From positions 299,266 through 363,265 of the forward strand of contig NZ_JABAIV010000005.1 in NCBI RefSeq assembly GCF_013003915.1: 64,000 nt of DNA, written 5' to 3'. This DNA is from Telluria aromaticivorans (lineage in GTDB: Bacteria; Pseudomonadota; Gammaproteobacteria; Burkholderiales; Burkholderiaceae_D). Within the stretch, counting starts at the first letter, position 1. Each line of letters starts with the position of its first letter. Of this stretch, positions 9,166-15,858 are shown piece by piece. The notes below the pieces were generated by a model, which made no database searches, was not told the origin of the DNA, and worked only from the letters and a program-made list of their open reading frames with translations. The position numbers and the translations under genes were made by a program.

Positions 9166-10127
9166 TCGACCGGCTGCTCGAGGAACCCTGGCAGGTCGAG
9201 CTGTTCCAGGCGGTCAGGCTGCTGGCGCGCTGGCTCCAGCGCCACGGTGGCGGGGGCTCGCTGGAATCAAGCGTCCGTTTCGAGAACAGCCTGTCGCTGG
9301 CTTTTCCCACGAGCGAAATCGAGTCGCTCGCGCTCGATGCGCTGGAAGACGGTTCCACACGGGTGCGCCTGCGCACGGCGGTGATGGGCCTGCTCGGCGT
9401 GAACGGCACGCTGCCGCTGCACTACACTGAACGCATCGGCGAATGGGAGCATGCCACGCGCGACGAAGGCCCGCGCGCCTTCTACGACGCGTTCTCGAAC
9501 CGGCAGGTGGCGCTGTTCTACCGCGCCTGGTGCAAGTACCGCGTGCGCGGCGGGCCGGACGAGCGCAATCGCGACCGCTTCCTCGCCCAGCTCGCGGCGC
9601 TGGGCGGCGTCGCCGGCCACGCGCAGCTCGAAGCCGGGCTGTCCTCCGAGAGCCTGGCCTATTTTGCCGCCCAGTTGCGCAGCCGTGTGGTGTCGGCGGG
9701 CCTGGTCGCGGGCGTGCTGGGCGAATACCTGCAGGTGCCGGTCAAGGTGGAGCAGTTCACCGGCGGCTCGGACATGCTTGGCCTGGACCAGCGCAGTAAA
9801 TTAGGCGCGAACAACTGCGAGGTCGGCATCGGCGCCACCCTCGGCGACCGGCTGCCCCGGCCCGAGCTCGGTATCCGGATCCGCGTCGGGCCGGTGCCCG
9901 GCACCGTGTTCCAGCGCTTCTTGCCGGGCGCCAGCGGCGCCCGCGCCATCGCCGCCTTGCTCGACCAGTTCGCCATCGACATTCCCTACCGCGAACTGCA
10001 GGTGATCCTGCGGCGCGAAGACGTGATCGGCGCCAGCCTGGACGGATTGACGCGCCTCGGGCTGGACGGCTTCCTGAGCACGCGCGCGAACCGGCGCGAC
10101 CGCGACGACGTCTGTTACCTGCTGTAG
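9129..10127 (+). CDS. tssG: Type VI secretion baseplate subunit TssG
   Basis: A 332-residue TssG (ImpH/VasB), partner of TssF in the baseplate wedge. Typical features are the N-terminal LEEPWQVELFQAVRLLARWL, the RFENSLSLAFPTSEIESL segment, a central GLLGVNGTLPLHYTERI and YDAFSNRQVALFYRAW. The length is normal for the family. The start ATG 9129 has GGGAG 8 nt upstream and lies inside tssF, implying translational coupling and a fixed ratio of the two products. The gene after it is unrelated (PfpI-like). Confidence 0.95.
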   Translation: MRSPQRQPDPGVIDRLLEEPWQVELFQAVRLLARWLQRHGGGGSLESSVRFENSLSLAFPTSEIESLALDALEDGSTRVRLRTAVMGLLGVNGTLPLHYTERIGEWEHATRDEGPRAFYDAFSNRQVALFYRAWCKYRVRGGPDERNRDRFLAQLAALGGVAGHAQLEAGLSSESLAYFAAQLRSRVVSAGLVAGVLGEYLQVPVKVEQFTGGSDMLGLDQRSKLGANNCEVGIGATLGDRLPRPELGIRIRVGPVPGTVFQRFLPGASGARAIAALLDQFAIDIPYRELQVILRREDVIGASLDGLTRLGLDGFLSTRANRRDRDDVCYLL

Positions 10128-10203
10128 CCCGCTCTTTCATCCGGCGTTTTTTTCCGTACTTTACGCACGCCTTCCGCGCGACGCCTCAGAAGCAGGCGAC
10201 CTA

Positions 10204-10222
10204 CAATCGTTGTCAACGATTG
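10204..10222. promoter_or_regulatory. Perfect 19-bp inverted repeat, candidate operator
   Basis: Half-sites CAATCGTTG and CAACGATTG surround one central T. It ends 21 bp before ATG 10244, between tssG and the PfpI-like gene, where a repressor dimer would block transcription. The binding protein is unknown. Confidence 0.5.
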
Positions 10223-10243
10223 AATGAACCAACGGGAGGATAT

Positions 10244-10849
10244 ATGGGCGAAGAAGCAGACCTGGTGAGCGAAAAAGACCTGAAGGGACGGCGCGTGGCG
10301 GTCCTCATGACCGATGGCGTCGAGCAGGTCGAATACACCGGACCGCGCAGTTTTCTCGAGCAGAAGGGCGTGCAGGTCACCCTGGTTTCGCCGAAGCAGG
10401 CCGGCGAGGAAGTACAGGGCATGAACCACGACCAGCAGGGCGACAAGTTCAGGGTGGAGCTGAGCCTGTCGCAGGCGGATGCGGCCGATTTCGACGCGCT
10501 GCTGCTGCCCGGCGGCGAGGAAAACCCCAAGCGGCTGCGCCAGATTCCTGAAGCGATCGCCTTCATCAAGGCCTTCGACGATGCGGACAAGACGATCGCC
10601 GCGATCTGCCACGGCCCGTGGCCGCTGATCGATGCGGGCATTGCGGAGTCCAGGCACCTGACCAGCTATGCGGCGATCAAGGATGACCTGGTCAATGCGG
10701 GGGCGGAGTGGACCGATGACGAAGTGGTGGTTGACGGCAAGCTGATCACGAGCCGCAAGCCGGCGGATATCCCGGCGTTCAATGATGCGCTGATGAAGGA
10801 GTTGATGGTGATGCAGCAGGCGGGGTCGGATCCGGGCCCGACGTCGTAG
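10244..10849 (+). CDS. DJ-1/PfpI family protein (YhbO/YajL-like)
   Basis: A 201-residue DJ-1/PfpI superfamily protein, the group of cytosolic stress proteins with reported deglycase, chaperone or protease-like activities. The nucleophile-elbow cysteine is in AAICHGPWPL, with a conserved glutamate in VEQVEYTGPR and the segment DFDALLLPGGEENPKRLR. ATG 10244 is preceded by GGGAGGA at the correct spacing. An in-frame TTG at 10220 would place that site inside the gene and is rejected. A perfect palindrome lies just upstream and a strong terminator follows, so it is a monocistronic, probably regulated gene. Confidence 0.9.
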   Translation: MGEEADLVSEKDLKGRRVAVLMTDGVEQVEYTGPRSFLEQKGVQVTLVSPKQAGEEVQGMNHDQQGDKFRVELSLSQADAADFDALLLPGGEENPKRLRQIPEAIAFIKAFDDADKTIAAICHGPWPLIDAGIAESRHLTSYAAIKDDLVNAGAEWTDDEVVVDGKLITSRKPADIPAFNDALMKELMVMQQAGSDPGPTS

Positions 10850-10883
10850 GCTTTTGCTGTGTCAGTCGATTGTCAGCTGCCTG

Positions 10884-10918
10884 AATGGCGCCTTGAGAAA
10901 CAGGGGCGCCATTTTTTT
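10884..10918 (+). terminator. Rho-independent terminator after PfpI-like gene
   Basis: An AATGGCGCC/GGCGCCATT stem with a loop of about 11 nt, followed by seven T residues. Confidence 0.85.
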
Positions 10919-11035
10919 GTGCCGCTCGCTTGCGGCTGATTGCTACGGAAACGCTTTCTGTAGGTGAATTCCCAGCGTTTTCAAAGGTTGGCGTTACGGT
11001 GCTCGATCTGCAGGCATTTGCATTGTGCGCAAATT

Positions 11036-11330
11036 TTATACAAAGTTGCCGGGTAAGGTGAACATGCAGGTCAGGATGAATAAATGTGACCAAAGATAAC
11101 ATCCATGAATCCATCTCATGCGGAGTCGAATGTCTGCGCAGTAAATAAGAATCACGGCGGCGCCATAAGTTGGCACTGAAAATAGGAGACTGAGCTGTAA
11201 GCAAAAGCGGTGATAACTCCAGTGTGGTGCAAGATAATTAATTCGGAAAAAGTATAAAAAGGATATAGGCCTGAATTCCCAGGCTGACAAAAACGAGGCA
11301 AGCTGCGACTGTTTTCAGGGTAAACTTCAT
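11036..11330 (-). pseudogene. Frameshifted second copy of the membrane immunity candidate
   Basis: This is a degraded paralogue of the gene at 11349. ATG 11330 opens a frame reading MKFTLKTVAACLVFVSLG then GIQAYILFILF, which stops early. A second frame continues with SELIILHHTGVITAFAYSS. A third carries FSVPTYGAAVILIYCADIRL and WSHLFILTCMFTLPGNFV to the stop at 11036. Placed end to end, the pieces align along the whole intact neighbour (IVSELF, GLAYGAS, PFSLATY, GSHVFIWLCMFSFPGTF). The span is 295 nt, not a multiple of three. It starts 18 bp after the stop of the intact copy. Either two frameshifts inactivated it or the assembly carries indels here. Confidence 0.7.
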
Positions 11331-11348
11331 ATTGATTGATTAAAATCG

Positions 11349-11657
11349 TTATCGTGGGGCGAACGTGCCAGGAAAGGAAAACATGCAAAGCCAGATAAAA
11401 ACATGTGAGCCAAAGAATATGGCGTGAGTTTTTTTCAAAGAGATGTCAATTCGCGCGCTGTACATTATTGCCCATGCGCTTAGATATGTGGCCAAGGAGA
11501 ACGGTAGACTTGCACCGTAAGCGAGCCCTGAAGGAAAACCTACACTCCCGAAGGTAAATAGCTCGGATACGATAAACAGGACTACATAAAATTGCAGCGC
11601 GAAGCTTATGGAGGCCAAGCCTATGCCCATAGCCTTAAGTGCAAGCTTCGTATTCAT
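11349..11657 (-). CDS. Small polytopic membrane protein, candidate T6SS immunity protein
   Basis: A 102-residue protein with about three hydrophobic segments (residues 8-34, 45-68 and 78-98) and few charges. I do not recognise a named family. Its ATG overlaps the stop of the hydrolase-like gene upstream in an ATGA junction, the arrangement expected of an immunity gene next to a T6SS effector. A membrane location would suit neutralising a lipase or membrane-acting toxin in the inner membrane or periplasm. A frameshifted paralogue follows directly, and tandem immunity copies are common at such loci. The immunity role is inferred from context only. Confidence 0.65.
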   Translation of the reverse strand: MNTKLALKAMGIGLASISFALQFYVVLFIVSELFTFGSVGFPSGLAYGASLPFSLATYLSAWAIMYSARIDISLKKTHAIFFGSHVFIWLCMFSFPGTFAPR

Positions 11658-12346
11658 CTGAGCCCATGGCCGTAGATGAATTTCGCCAGATCAAGCCTTC
11701 TTCTGGCTCCGTCTGCACTTGTACTCGCATAATAAAAATGACCGGTTCCCTCGCCAGTATCCTTGGTCTTCTTCAGTTGCCGGTAGAGGCAGGGCACAGA
11801 AAGCAAAAGAGGAATTTGTGAAATTCCGGCGTATATTGGGTCTCCATGTTCCCTCAGATTTTTGACGACAATTTTTCTTATATTCTCTTGCTTCTTTAAG
11901 AGCTCCAGGAATTCTCTATCGATCGGGCTTCCGACAAGGATCAAATGGTCAACGATATGCCCGTTATGGGCATAAAATTGAGCCGTTTGTGCGGCGACCA
12001 AACTTCCGTAAGAGTAGCCAATCATATTGAATTGCGGTGCTGAGTTATATTCCATTCCGTGAATATGCCAGTCCTCGTCGATTGGGCTATCCCGGTACCG
12101 AACGCTCAGGCCCGAACGTATAGAGTCTACCGGCATGGTATAAGTTCTGGTTCCTCGAACAACATGTTGAATGCCGACAGTTTGAAATGCAGCTACTTGA
12201 TCGGAAATGTATGGGCCGTCTAATCCAGCCCCGCCCCAATAAATTGTCCCTCGTGGTTTATTAACCTTGATGGTGATGGGCGTGGTGTCGGATTTCAGTG
12301 TCATCGCAGCTTTCGCCGTGACGTATGGAACCGGCGCCGAGGTCAT
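11654..12346 (-). CDS. Alpha/beta-hydrolase-like protein, candidate T6SS effector
   Basis: A 230-residue protein with a nucleophile elbow GYSYGS near residue 114, followed by a helix and the strand-loop HLILVGSPIDREF, a plausible acid position. A C-terminal GHFYYAS may carry the catalytic histidine. This fits a small lipase or esterase fold. I recall similar HFYY-containing proteins encoded beside PAAR genes, but I cannot cite one. It starts at ATG 12346 inside the stop of the PAAR gene and ends inside the start of the membrane protein gene, both ATGA overlaps. No signal peptide is present, as expected for PAAR-delivered cargo. Base composition is visibly AT-richer than the flanking genes. 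Confidence 0.65.
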   Translation of the reverse strand: MTSAPVPYVTAKAAMTLKSDTTPITIKVNKPRGTIYWGGAGLDGPYISDQVAAFQTVGIQHVVRGTRTYTMPVDSIRSGLSVRYRDSPIDEDWHIHGMEYNSAPQFNMIGYSYGSLVAAQTAQFYAHNGHIVDHLILVGSPIDREFLELLKKQENIRKIVVKNLREHGDPIYAGISQIPLLLSVPCLYRQLKKTKDTGEGTGHFYYASTSADGARRRLDLAKFIYGHGLR

Positions 12347-12879
12347 GCAGTTGCTCCGGTGTAGCCCTCTGGCATTATCTCAATACACACTTCGGACGGG
12401 TCATCGGCCGCGACCTTGGCGGTCTTCCCGCCCGCGTCAGTTTTCCCCTCGACGGTTTGTCCATTGAACGTAAGACGATAGTGGCGATTGCAAAGGAGCT
12501 GACCGGTCTGCTGGTCACGTAGCAGGAAATGCTGGTCGTATCCTTCATTGGTCTTGCCGGCCCATTCGCCAGAATCATTTCGCACGAATCGAACGGGCGG
12601 CATCGTGTCGGATGCGTCGCTGACGCCATCCCGACCGTTGAGGGTAGAAAGGAGAGGGCAGCCGGCCGCGGTCTTCATGCCGTGCAGCACCCGGCAGCGA
12701 GAGTTGGAGAGTATCGAGCCGGCGAATCCTTCGGAAATGACGCAGTTTTTTTGACAGGACATTTTCGCGCCTTGGAAGGTGAAGGCTTGCCCGCTGTGCG
12801 TGAAGGTCGGTTCGCCCTCGGCCACGACGCCGCCGCATGCAGCCTGGTCTCCTTTCCGAATCCACCCGACGATGTTCAT
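12343..12879 (-). CDS. PAAR-domain T6SS spike-tip protein with C-terminal adaptor-like extension
   Basis: A 178-residue protein. Residues 5-85 form a PAAR domain (GDQAACGGVVAEGEPTF, FQGAKMSC, CRVLHGMKTAAGCPLLS) with paired glycine turns and Cys/His residues that can bind the tip metal. PAAR proteins cap the VgrG spike and carry effectors. The C-terminal part (HFLLRDQQTGQLLCNRHYRL, EGKTDAGGKTAKV) resembles the beta-rich extension often attached to PAAR or VgrG proteins and may hold the downstream effector. The ribosome binding site GGGAGGG lies 8 nt before ATG 12879. It is the first gene of a three-gene coupled operon with effector and immunity candidates. Confidence 0.82.
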   Translation of the reverse strand: MNIVGWIRKGDQAACGGVVAEGEPTFTHSGQAFTFQGAKMSCQKNCVISEGFAGSILSNSRCRVLHGMKTAAGCPLLSTLNGRDGVSDASDTMPPVRFVRNDSGEWAGKTNEGYDQHFLLRDQQTGQLLCNRHYRLTFNGQTVEGKTDAGGKTAKVAADDPSEVCIEIMPEGYTGATA

Positions 12880-13200
12880 GCGCAGTCCCTCCCTGACGTC
12901 AGATGCCTAATGTAGTGGAGGGATGGCCGGCCGCGTTTGACGGTTTTGGGAAATGTCGAGTGACACCTGAGTGATCAACGAAGCGTCGATTTTTGCTGTC
13001 GTCTTGTTCAACTAGCTGGAGGGCTCGCGCCGAGAGGCAAGGGTAGGAAGGGCCGTGAAAAAGCGGTGCCTGGCCCGCTTGCAGCAGTATGGGGGGCAGG
13101 TCCGACATTTCGACACAAGCGCTTCACTGACAATGAAACACAGCCTTGTAGATGGCTGAAGGTGAGAGATGACGCGCGAGCTGCGCCGCGCACCTGCGCG
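12880..13200. other. Intergenic region upstream of the PAAR gene
   Basis: About 320 bp with no supportable gene. It must contain the promoter of the PAAR operon on the minus strand; I see no clear -35/-10 pair. Confidence 0.4.
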
Positions 13201-13620
13201 TAGTGGAGTCGGAAGGCAATCGCTGCGCGACTTCCCTCCAGTCAGACGAATCGGAGAGCCTTGCGCTTGCAAGCGCAAGTCGGATTTCCGGCGGGGAGCG
13301 GTGCTCCCTGCAATCCCGGAAATCCCCCGCGTCCCGCGGGTTCAATTCCCGCCGCAGTTGGCGCCGACGAAAAAAAACCGCCGCGGCGGCTTTTTGCATA
13401 CTTGGTGGAGGCGGCGGGAATCGCTGCGCGACTTCCCTTCAGTCAGACGAATCGGAGAGCCTTGCGCTTGCAAGCGCAAGTCGGATTTCCGGCGGGGAGC
13501 GGTGCTCCCCGAAATCCCGGAAATCCCCCGCGTCCCGCGGGTTCAATTCCCGCCGCAGCTGGCGCCGACGAAAAAAAACCGCCGAGGCGGTTTTTTGCAT
13601 ACTTGGTGGAGGCGGCGGGA
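13201..13620. repeat. 201-bp tandem duplication of the ssrA 3' end and terminator
   Basis: Two copies (13219-13419 and 13420-13620) differ at only a few positions and have a period of exactly 201 bp. Each ends with a copy of the last 21 nt of ssrA (TGGTGGAGGCGGCGGGAATC on the plus strand, at 13403 and, as the gene itself, at 13604). A third, degenerate copy of that end occurs at 13201-13222. Each unit also contains the ssrA terminator hairpin, a 20-bp palindrome (TTGCGCTTG/CAAGCGCAA core) and, in inverted orientation, a T-arm-like CGCGGGTTCAATTCCCGCC differing from that of ssrA by one base. Confidence 0.9.
13571..13597. terminator. Terminator of ssrA
   Basis: A CCGCC/GGCGG stem with T-runs on both strands, just past the tmRNA CCA end. 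A near-identical copy lies 201 bp to the left. Confidence 0.85.
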
Positions 13621-13961
13621 ATCGAACCCGCGTCCGCAAGCACTCTACAGACAGTTCTACATACTTAGCACTATCAATTAATTTAACCTGGACAACGGGG
13701 ATGTGCACCCTTTGTACAAGCGAGTTACCTATTATTTAACAGTCGACTAAGTAACCCAGCCTACTGCGAGCCCCTGTAAATGACTCTACTGCCTTGCGGC
13801 CACCCCAGGGGCGAGGTGTTGTAGAGCTAGCAGCAATTAAGCTGCGAGTGCGTACGAGTTATCGTTTGCAGTTATTGATTTTCTGGATGTATTTACGAGG
13901 TAACCAGTCCTCGGTATGCCCTGCGCTGCTTCGCAACCCACGTCGAAACCAGGTCGCCCCC
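13604..13961 (-). ncRNA. ssrA: tmRNA (one-piece)
   Basis: Transfer-messenger RNA of about 358 nt, which rescues stalled ribosomes with SmpB. The 5' end GGGGGCGACCTGGTTTCGAC and the 3' end GGGTTCGATTCCCGCC...CCACCA pair as the tRNA-like domain; CCA is encoded. The tag reading frame at 13837-13869 encodes ANDNSYALAA followed by TAA, a standard proteolysis tag ending ALAA. It is a contiguous, non-permuted form. A TACAAT box 12-17 bp upstream of the 5' end (about 13975-13980 on the minus strand) is a likely -10. The 3' end is the source of the adjacent 201-bp repeats and, as in many genomes, may be an integration target. Confidence 0.97.
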
Positions 13962-14122
13962 AACGAATCTTCATTGTACTCCAATTTGCCTGCGCACGCA
14001 GCGCAGCCGCGCACATCGAGGCAGATGTCAAGCAGTTCACGAATATGCTCAAAGCATGCCGGAACTACCATATCATTGCCGGGTTACCCGATCCGCTTTT
14101 AGTCCCTCGTCAAGGAATGGCA

Positions 14123-14980
14123 ATGGTTTGTATCGTCTGCGGTAATCCTCAAACAGCAGGGCTTGCTGCATGGCATGCCACCTGTCCGGCCTGCCACTAT
14201 GAGAGCGCGGCCCTGTCCGTTGCAATCAATGAGCATACGGGCCCCGAGGTCAATGAGGCAGAGCGCGAAGCTGGCCTGAAGGCGCTGCGACTCGAGAATT
14301 TCCGCGCGATCGTCCAGTACGCCAAGCGGCATGCGCGGCCAGGGGCACGGCGGCTGCTCGACGTGGGCAGCGCCCATGGCTGGTTCCTGGAAACGGCGCG
14401 CGACGATTTCGACGTGCTCGGCGTCGAGCCCGACGCGGTGGTGGGATCGCGCGCTGCCGCGCGGGGCCTGCCGGTACGGGCGGGCTTTTTCCCGGATGTG
14501 CTGCGCGATGACGAACGTTTCGACGTGATCGTGTTCAACGACGTCATCGAACACATCCCGGACATCGGCAGCGCGCTCGAGGCCTGCCGCCAGCGCCTGG
14601 ATCGCGAAGGGATCCTGATCCTCAACCTTCCCAGCAGCAGCGGGTTTTTTTACCAGTTGTCAAAATTTATCGCCCGGCTGGGCTGGCGTACGCCCTTCGA
14701 GCGCCTGTGGCAGAAAGACCTGCCGTCGCCACACGTGCATTATTTCAGCCCGGCCAACCTGTCTAAACTGGTGGCGGGGCGTGGCTTCGAGCTGGTCGAC
14801 AGCGCCGAGCTGCCGGCCCTGCGCGCCAAGGGCTTGCGCGAGCGCCTGAGCTGCGCGGGCAATGTCTCGCCCGTGTCGCTGTGGGTGCAGTACATCGCCA
14901 TCATGTGCGCGATTCCCGTCCTGAAGATCTTCCCGAGCGACATCATCGTCTGCATTTTCCGAAAAAAAACCGCAGGCTGA
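14123..14980 (+). CDS. Class I SAM methyltransferase with N-terminal zinc-ribbon-like motif
   Basis: A 285-residue protein. It begins with a Cys4 knuckle (CIVCGN at residues 3-8, then CPAC about 22 residues later), followed by a methyltransferase domain with motif I LLDVGSAHGWFLE, motif II GVEPD and motif IV FDVIVFNDVIEHIPD. This architecture resembles methyltransferases of cell-surface or lipid-linked sugar pathways, but the substrate is unknown. A hydrophobic C-terminal segment (LWVQYIAIMCAIPVLKI) could touch the membrane. ATG 14123 has AAGGA 6 nt upstream; ATG 14117 abuts that site. The longer open frame back to 13916 overlaps ssrA and is not credible. Confidence 0.82.
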   Translation: MVCIVCGNPQTAGLAAWHATCPACHYESAALSVAINEHTGPEVNEAEREAGLKALRLENFRAIVQYAKRHARPGARRLLDVGSAHGWFLETARDDFDVLGVEPDAVVGSRAAARGLPVRAGFFPDVLRDDERFDVIVFNDVIEHIPDIGSALEACRQRLDREGILILNLPSSSGFFYQLSKFIARLGWRTPFERLWQKDLPSPHVHYFSPANLSKLVAGRGFELVDSAELPALRAKGLRERLSCAGNVSPVSLWVQYIAIMCAIPVLKIFPSDIIVCIFRKKTAG

Positions 14981-14996
14981 GATCGCCTGCGGTTCT
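14962..14996 (-). terminator. Terminator of the glycine-zipper gene
   Basis: An AACCGCAGGC/GCCTGCGGTT stem. On the minus strand it is followed by a run of eight T residues, which overlaps the last codons of the convergent methyltransferase gene. Confidence 0.8.
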
Positions 14997-15014
14997 TGGG
15001 GAGTAGGGAGCGGC

Positions 15015-15716
15015 TTACCGGTTGCGATTAGCGATCTCGTTGCCGAGCAGGCCGCCGCCGATCACGCCGGCCACGGTAGCGAGCTTCTTGCCGTTGCCGC
15101 CGCCGATCTGGTTACCGATCAGGCCGCCAATGACGGCGCCGGTGCCGATGCCGACATAATTCGGCTGGGCAGGTGCCGGAGCAGGCTGCGGGTAGTAGCG
15201 CGGCTCGCTGGCGCGGGTGGCCTTGGCCGTGTGGTGATGGTGCACCACACGGGTTTTCTCGACCACGCGCACCACCGGCTTTTCCCTGATCACTTCCTTC
15301 ACGACCACCGGGGCCGGCTGGGCTGCCTGCACGTAGGCAAGCTGCTGGCCCGCCAGCGGCATGGCCATCTGCTGCGCTTGAAGCTGCGGATTAAGCTGCT
15401 GAGGACCGGCTGCCAGCTGCATCGCCATCTGCGGCGTGACCTGGGTGGCCGCCAGCGGCGTCGCCATCTGGCCTTGCACGGCTGCGGCCGGTACCATCAC
15501 GAGCTGCCCCTGGGCATTGGTCATCGGGACCATGCCTGGCTGCTGCATGCCGTAGGGCGATGCGGCTGCCAGGGCGGCTTGCGCGTCCGGGGCGCTCTTC
15601 GAGGTCGGGAGCAGGCCGGTGATGGCGGCGGCGCCGGTCAGGCTGACGATCACGACCGAGGCGGCGGCAGCTGCCATCAGTGGATGAATACGGTTGAGGC
15701 GTGCGGTGGTTTCCAT
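15015..15716 (-). CDS. Membrane-anchored glycine-zipper (2TM) protein
   Basis: A 233-residue protein with one N-terminal hydrophobic segment (residues 15-37) and no lipobox. A long low-complexity Q/A/M/P-rich region follows (about 45-135), then a His/Val-rich patch with VVHHHHTAKA, and a C-terminal glycine-zipper pair (GIGTGAVIGGLIGNQIGGG and VAGVIGGGLLGNEIA). The Gly-zipper domain is shared with SlyB/Rickettsia 17-kDa type envelope proteins; a role in envelope integrity is inferred. The repeated QMA/MPLA segments suggest internal duplication. Confidence 0.8.
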   Translation of the reverse strand: METTARLNRIHPLMAAAAASVVIVSLTGAAAITGLLPTSKSAPDAQAALAAASPYGMQQPGMVPMTNAQGQLVMVPAAAVQGQMATPLAATQVTPQMAMQLAAGPQQLNPQLQAQQMAMPLAGQQLAYVQAAQPAPVVVKEVIREKPVVRVVEKTRVVHHHHTAKATRASEPRYYPQPAPAPAQPNYVGIGTGAVIGGLIGNQIGGGNGKKLATVAGVIGGGLLGNEIANRNR

Positions 15717-15858
15717 GTTCTGCTCCTAGAAGACAATGTGTTGTTGTATGGGAGTAGATTACTGGCAGGCTGGTCCAAAGGATAGACCGAAGCCTGTATC
15801 AATCGTAAGGATGTGTAAGCGGGGCCAGAGGTAGTCTGGCCCGCCAGTTCGAAGGAAT

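Noticed and set aside
10779..11204. 141-codon minus-strand frame below the immunity candidates
   Set aside because: It overlaps the PfpI terminator and reads the degenerate immunity copy out of frame.
13219..13620. Possible CRISPR array or tRNA gene in the repeat next to ssrA
   Set aside because: There are only two 201-bp units and no spacers. The T-arm-like sequence lacks the rest of a tRNA cloverleaf; it is better explained as copies of the tmRNA 3' end.
13169..13739. Overlapping open frames of 135-178 codons in three frames across the 201-bp repeats
   Set aside because: Repetition and GC content keep the frames open. They run into the tmRNA gene and lack ribosome binding sites.
13916..14122. 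N-terminal extension of the methyltransferase gene
   Set aside because: It overlaps ssrA and its promoter. The conserved Cys4 start and a ribosome binding site favour ATG 14123.
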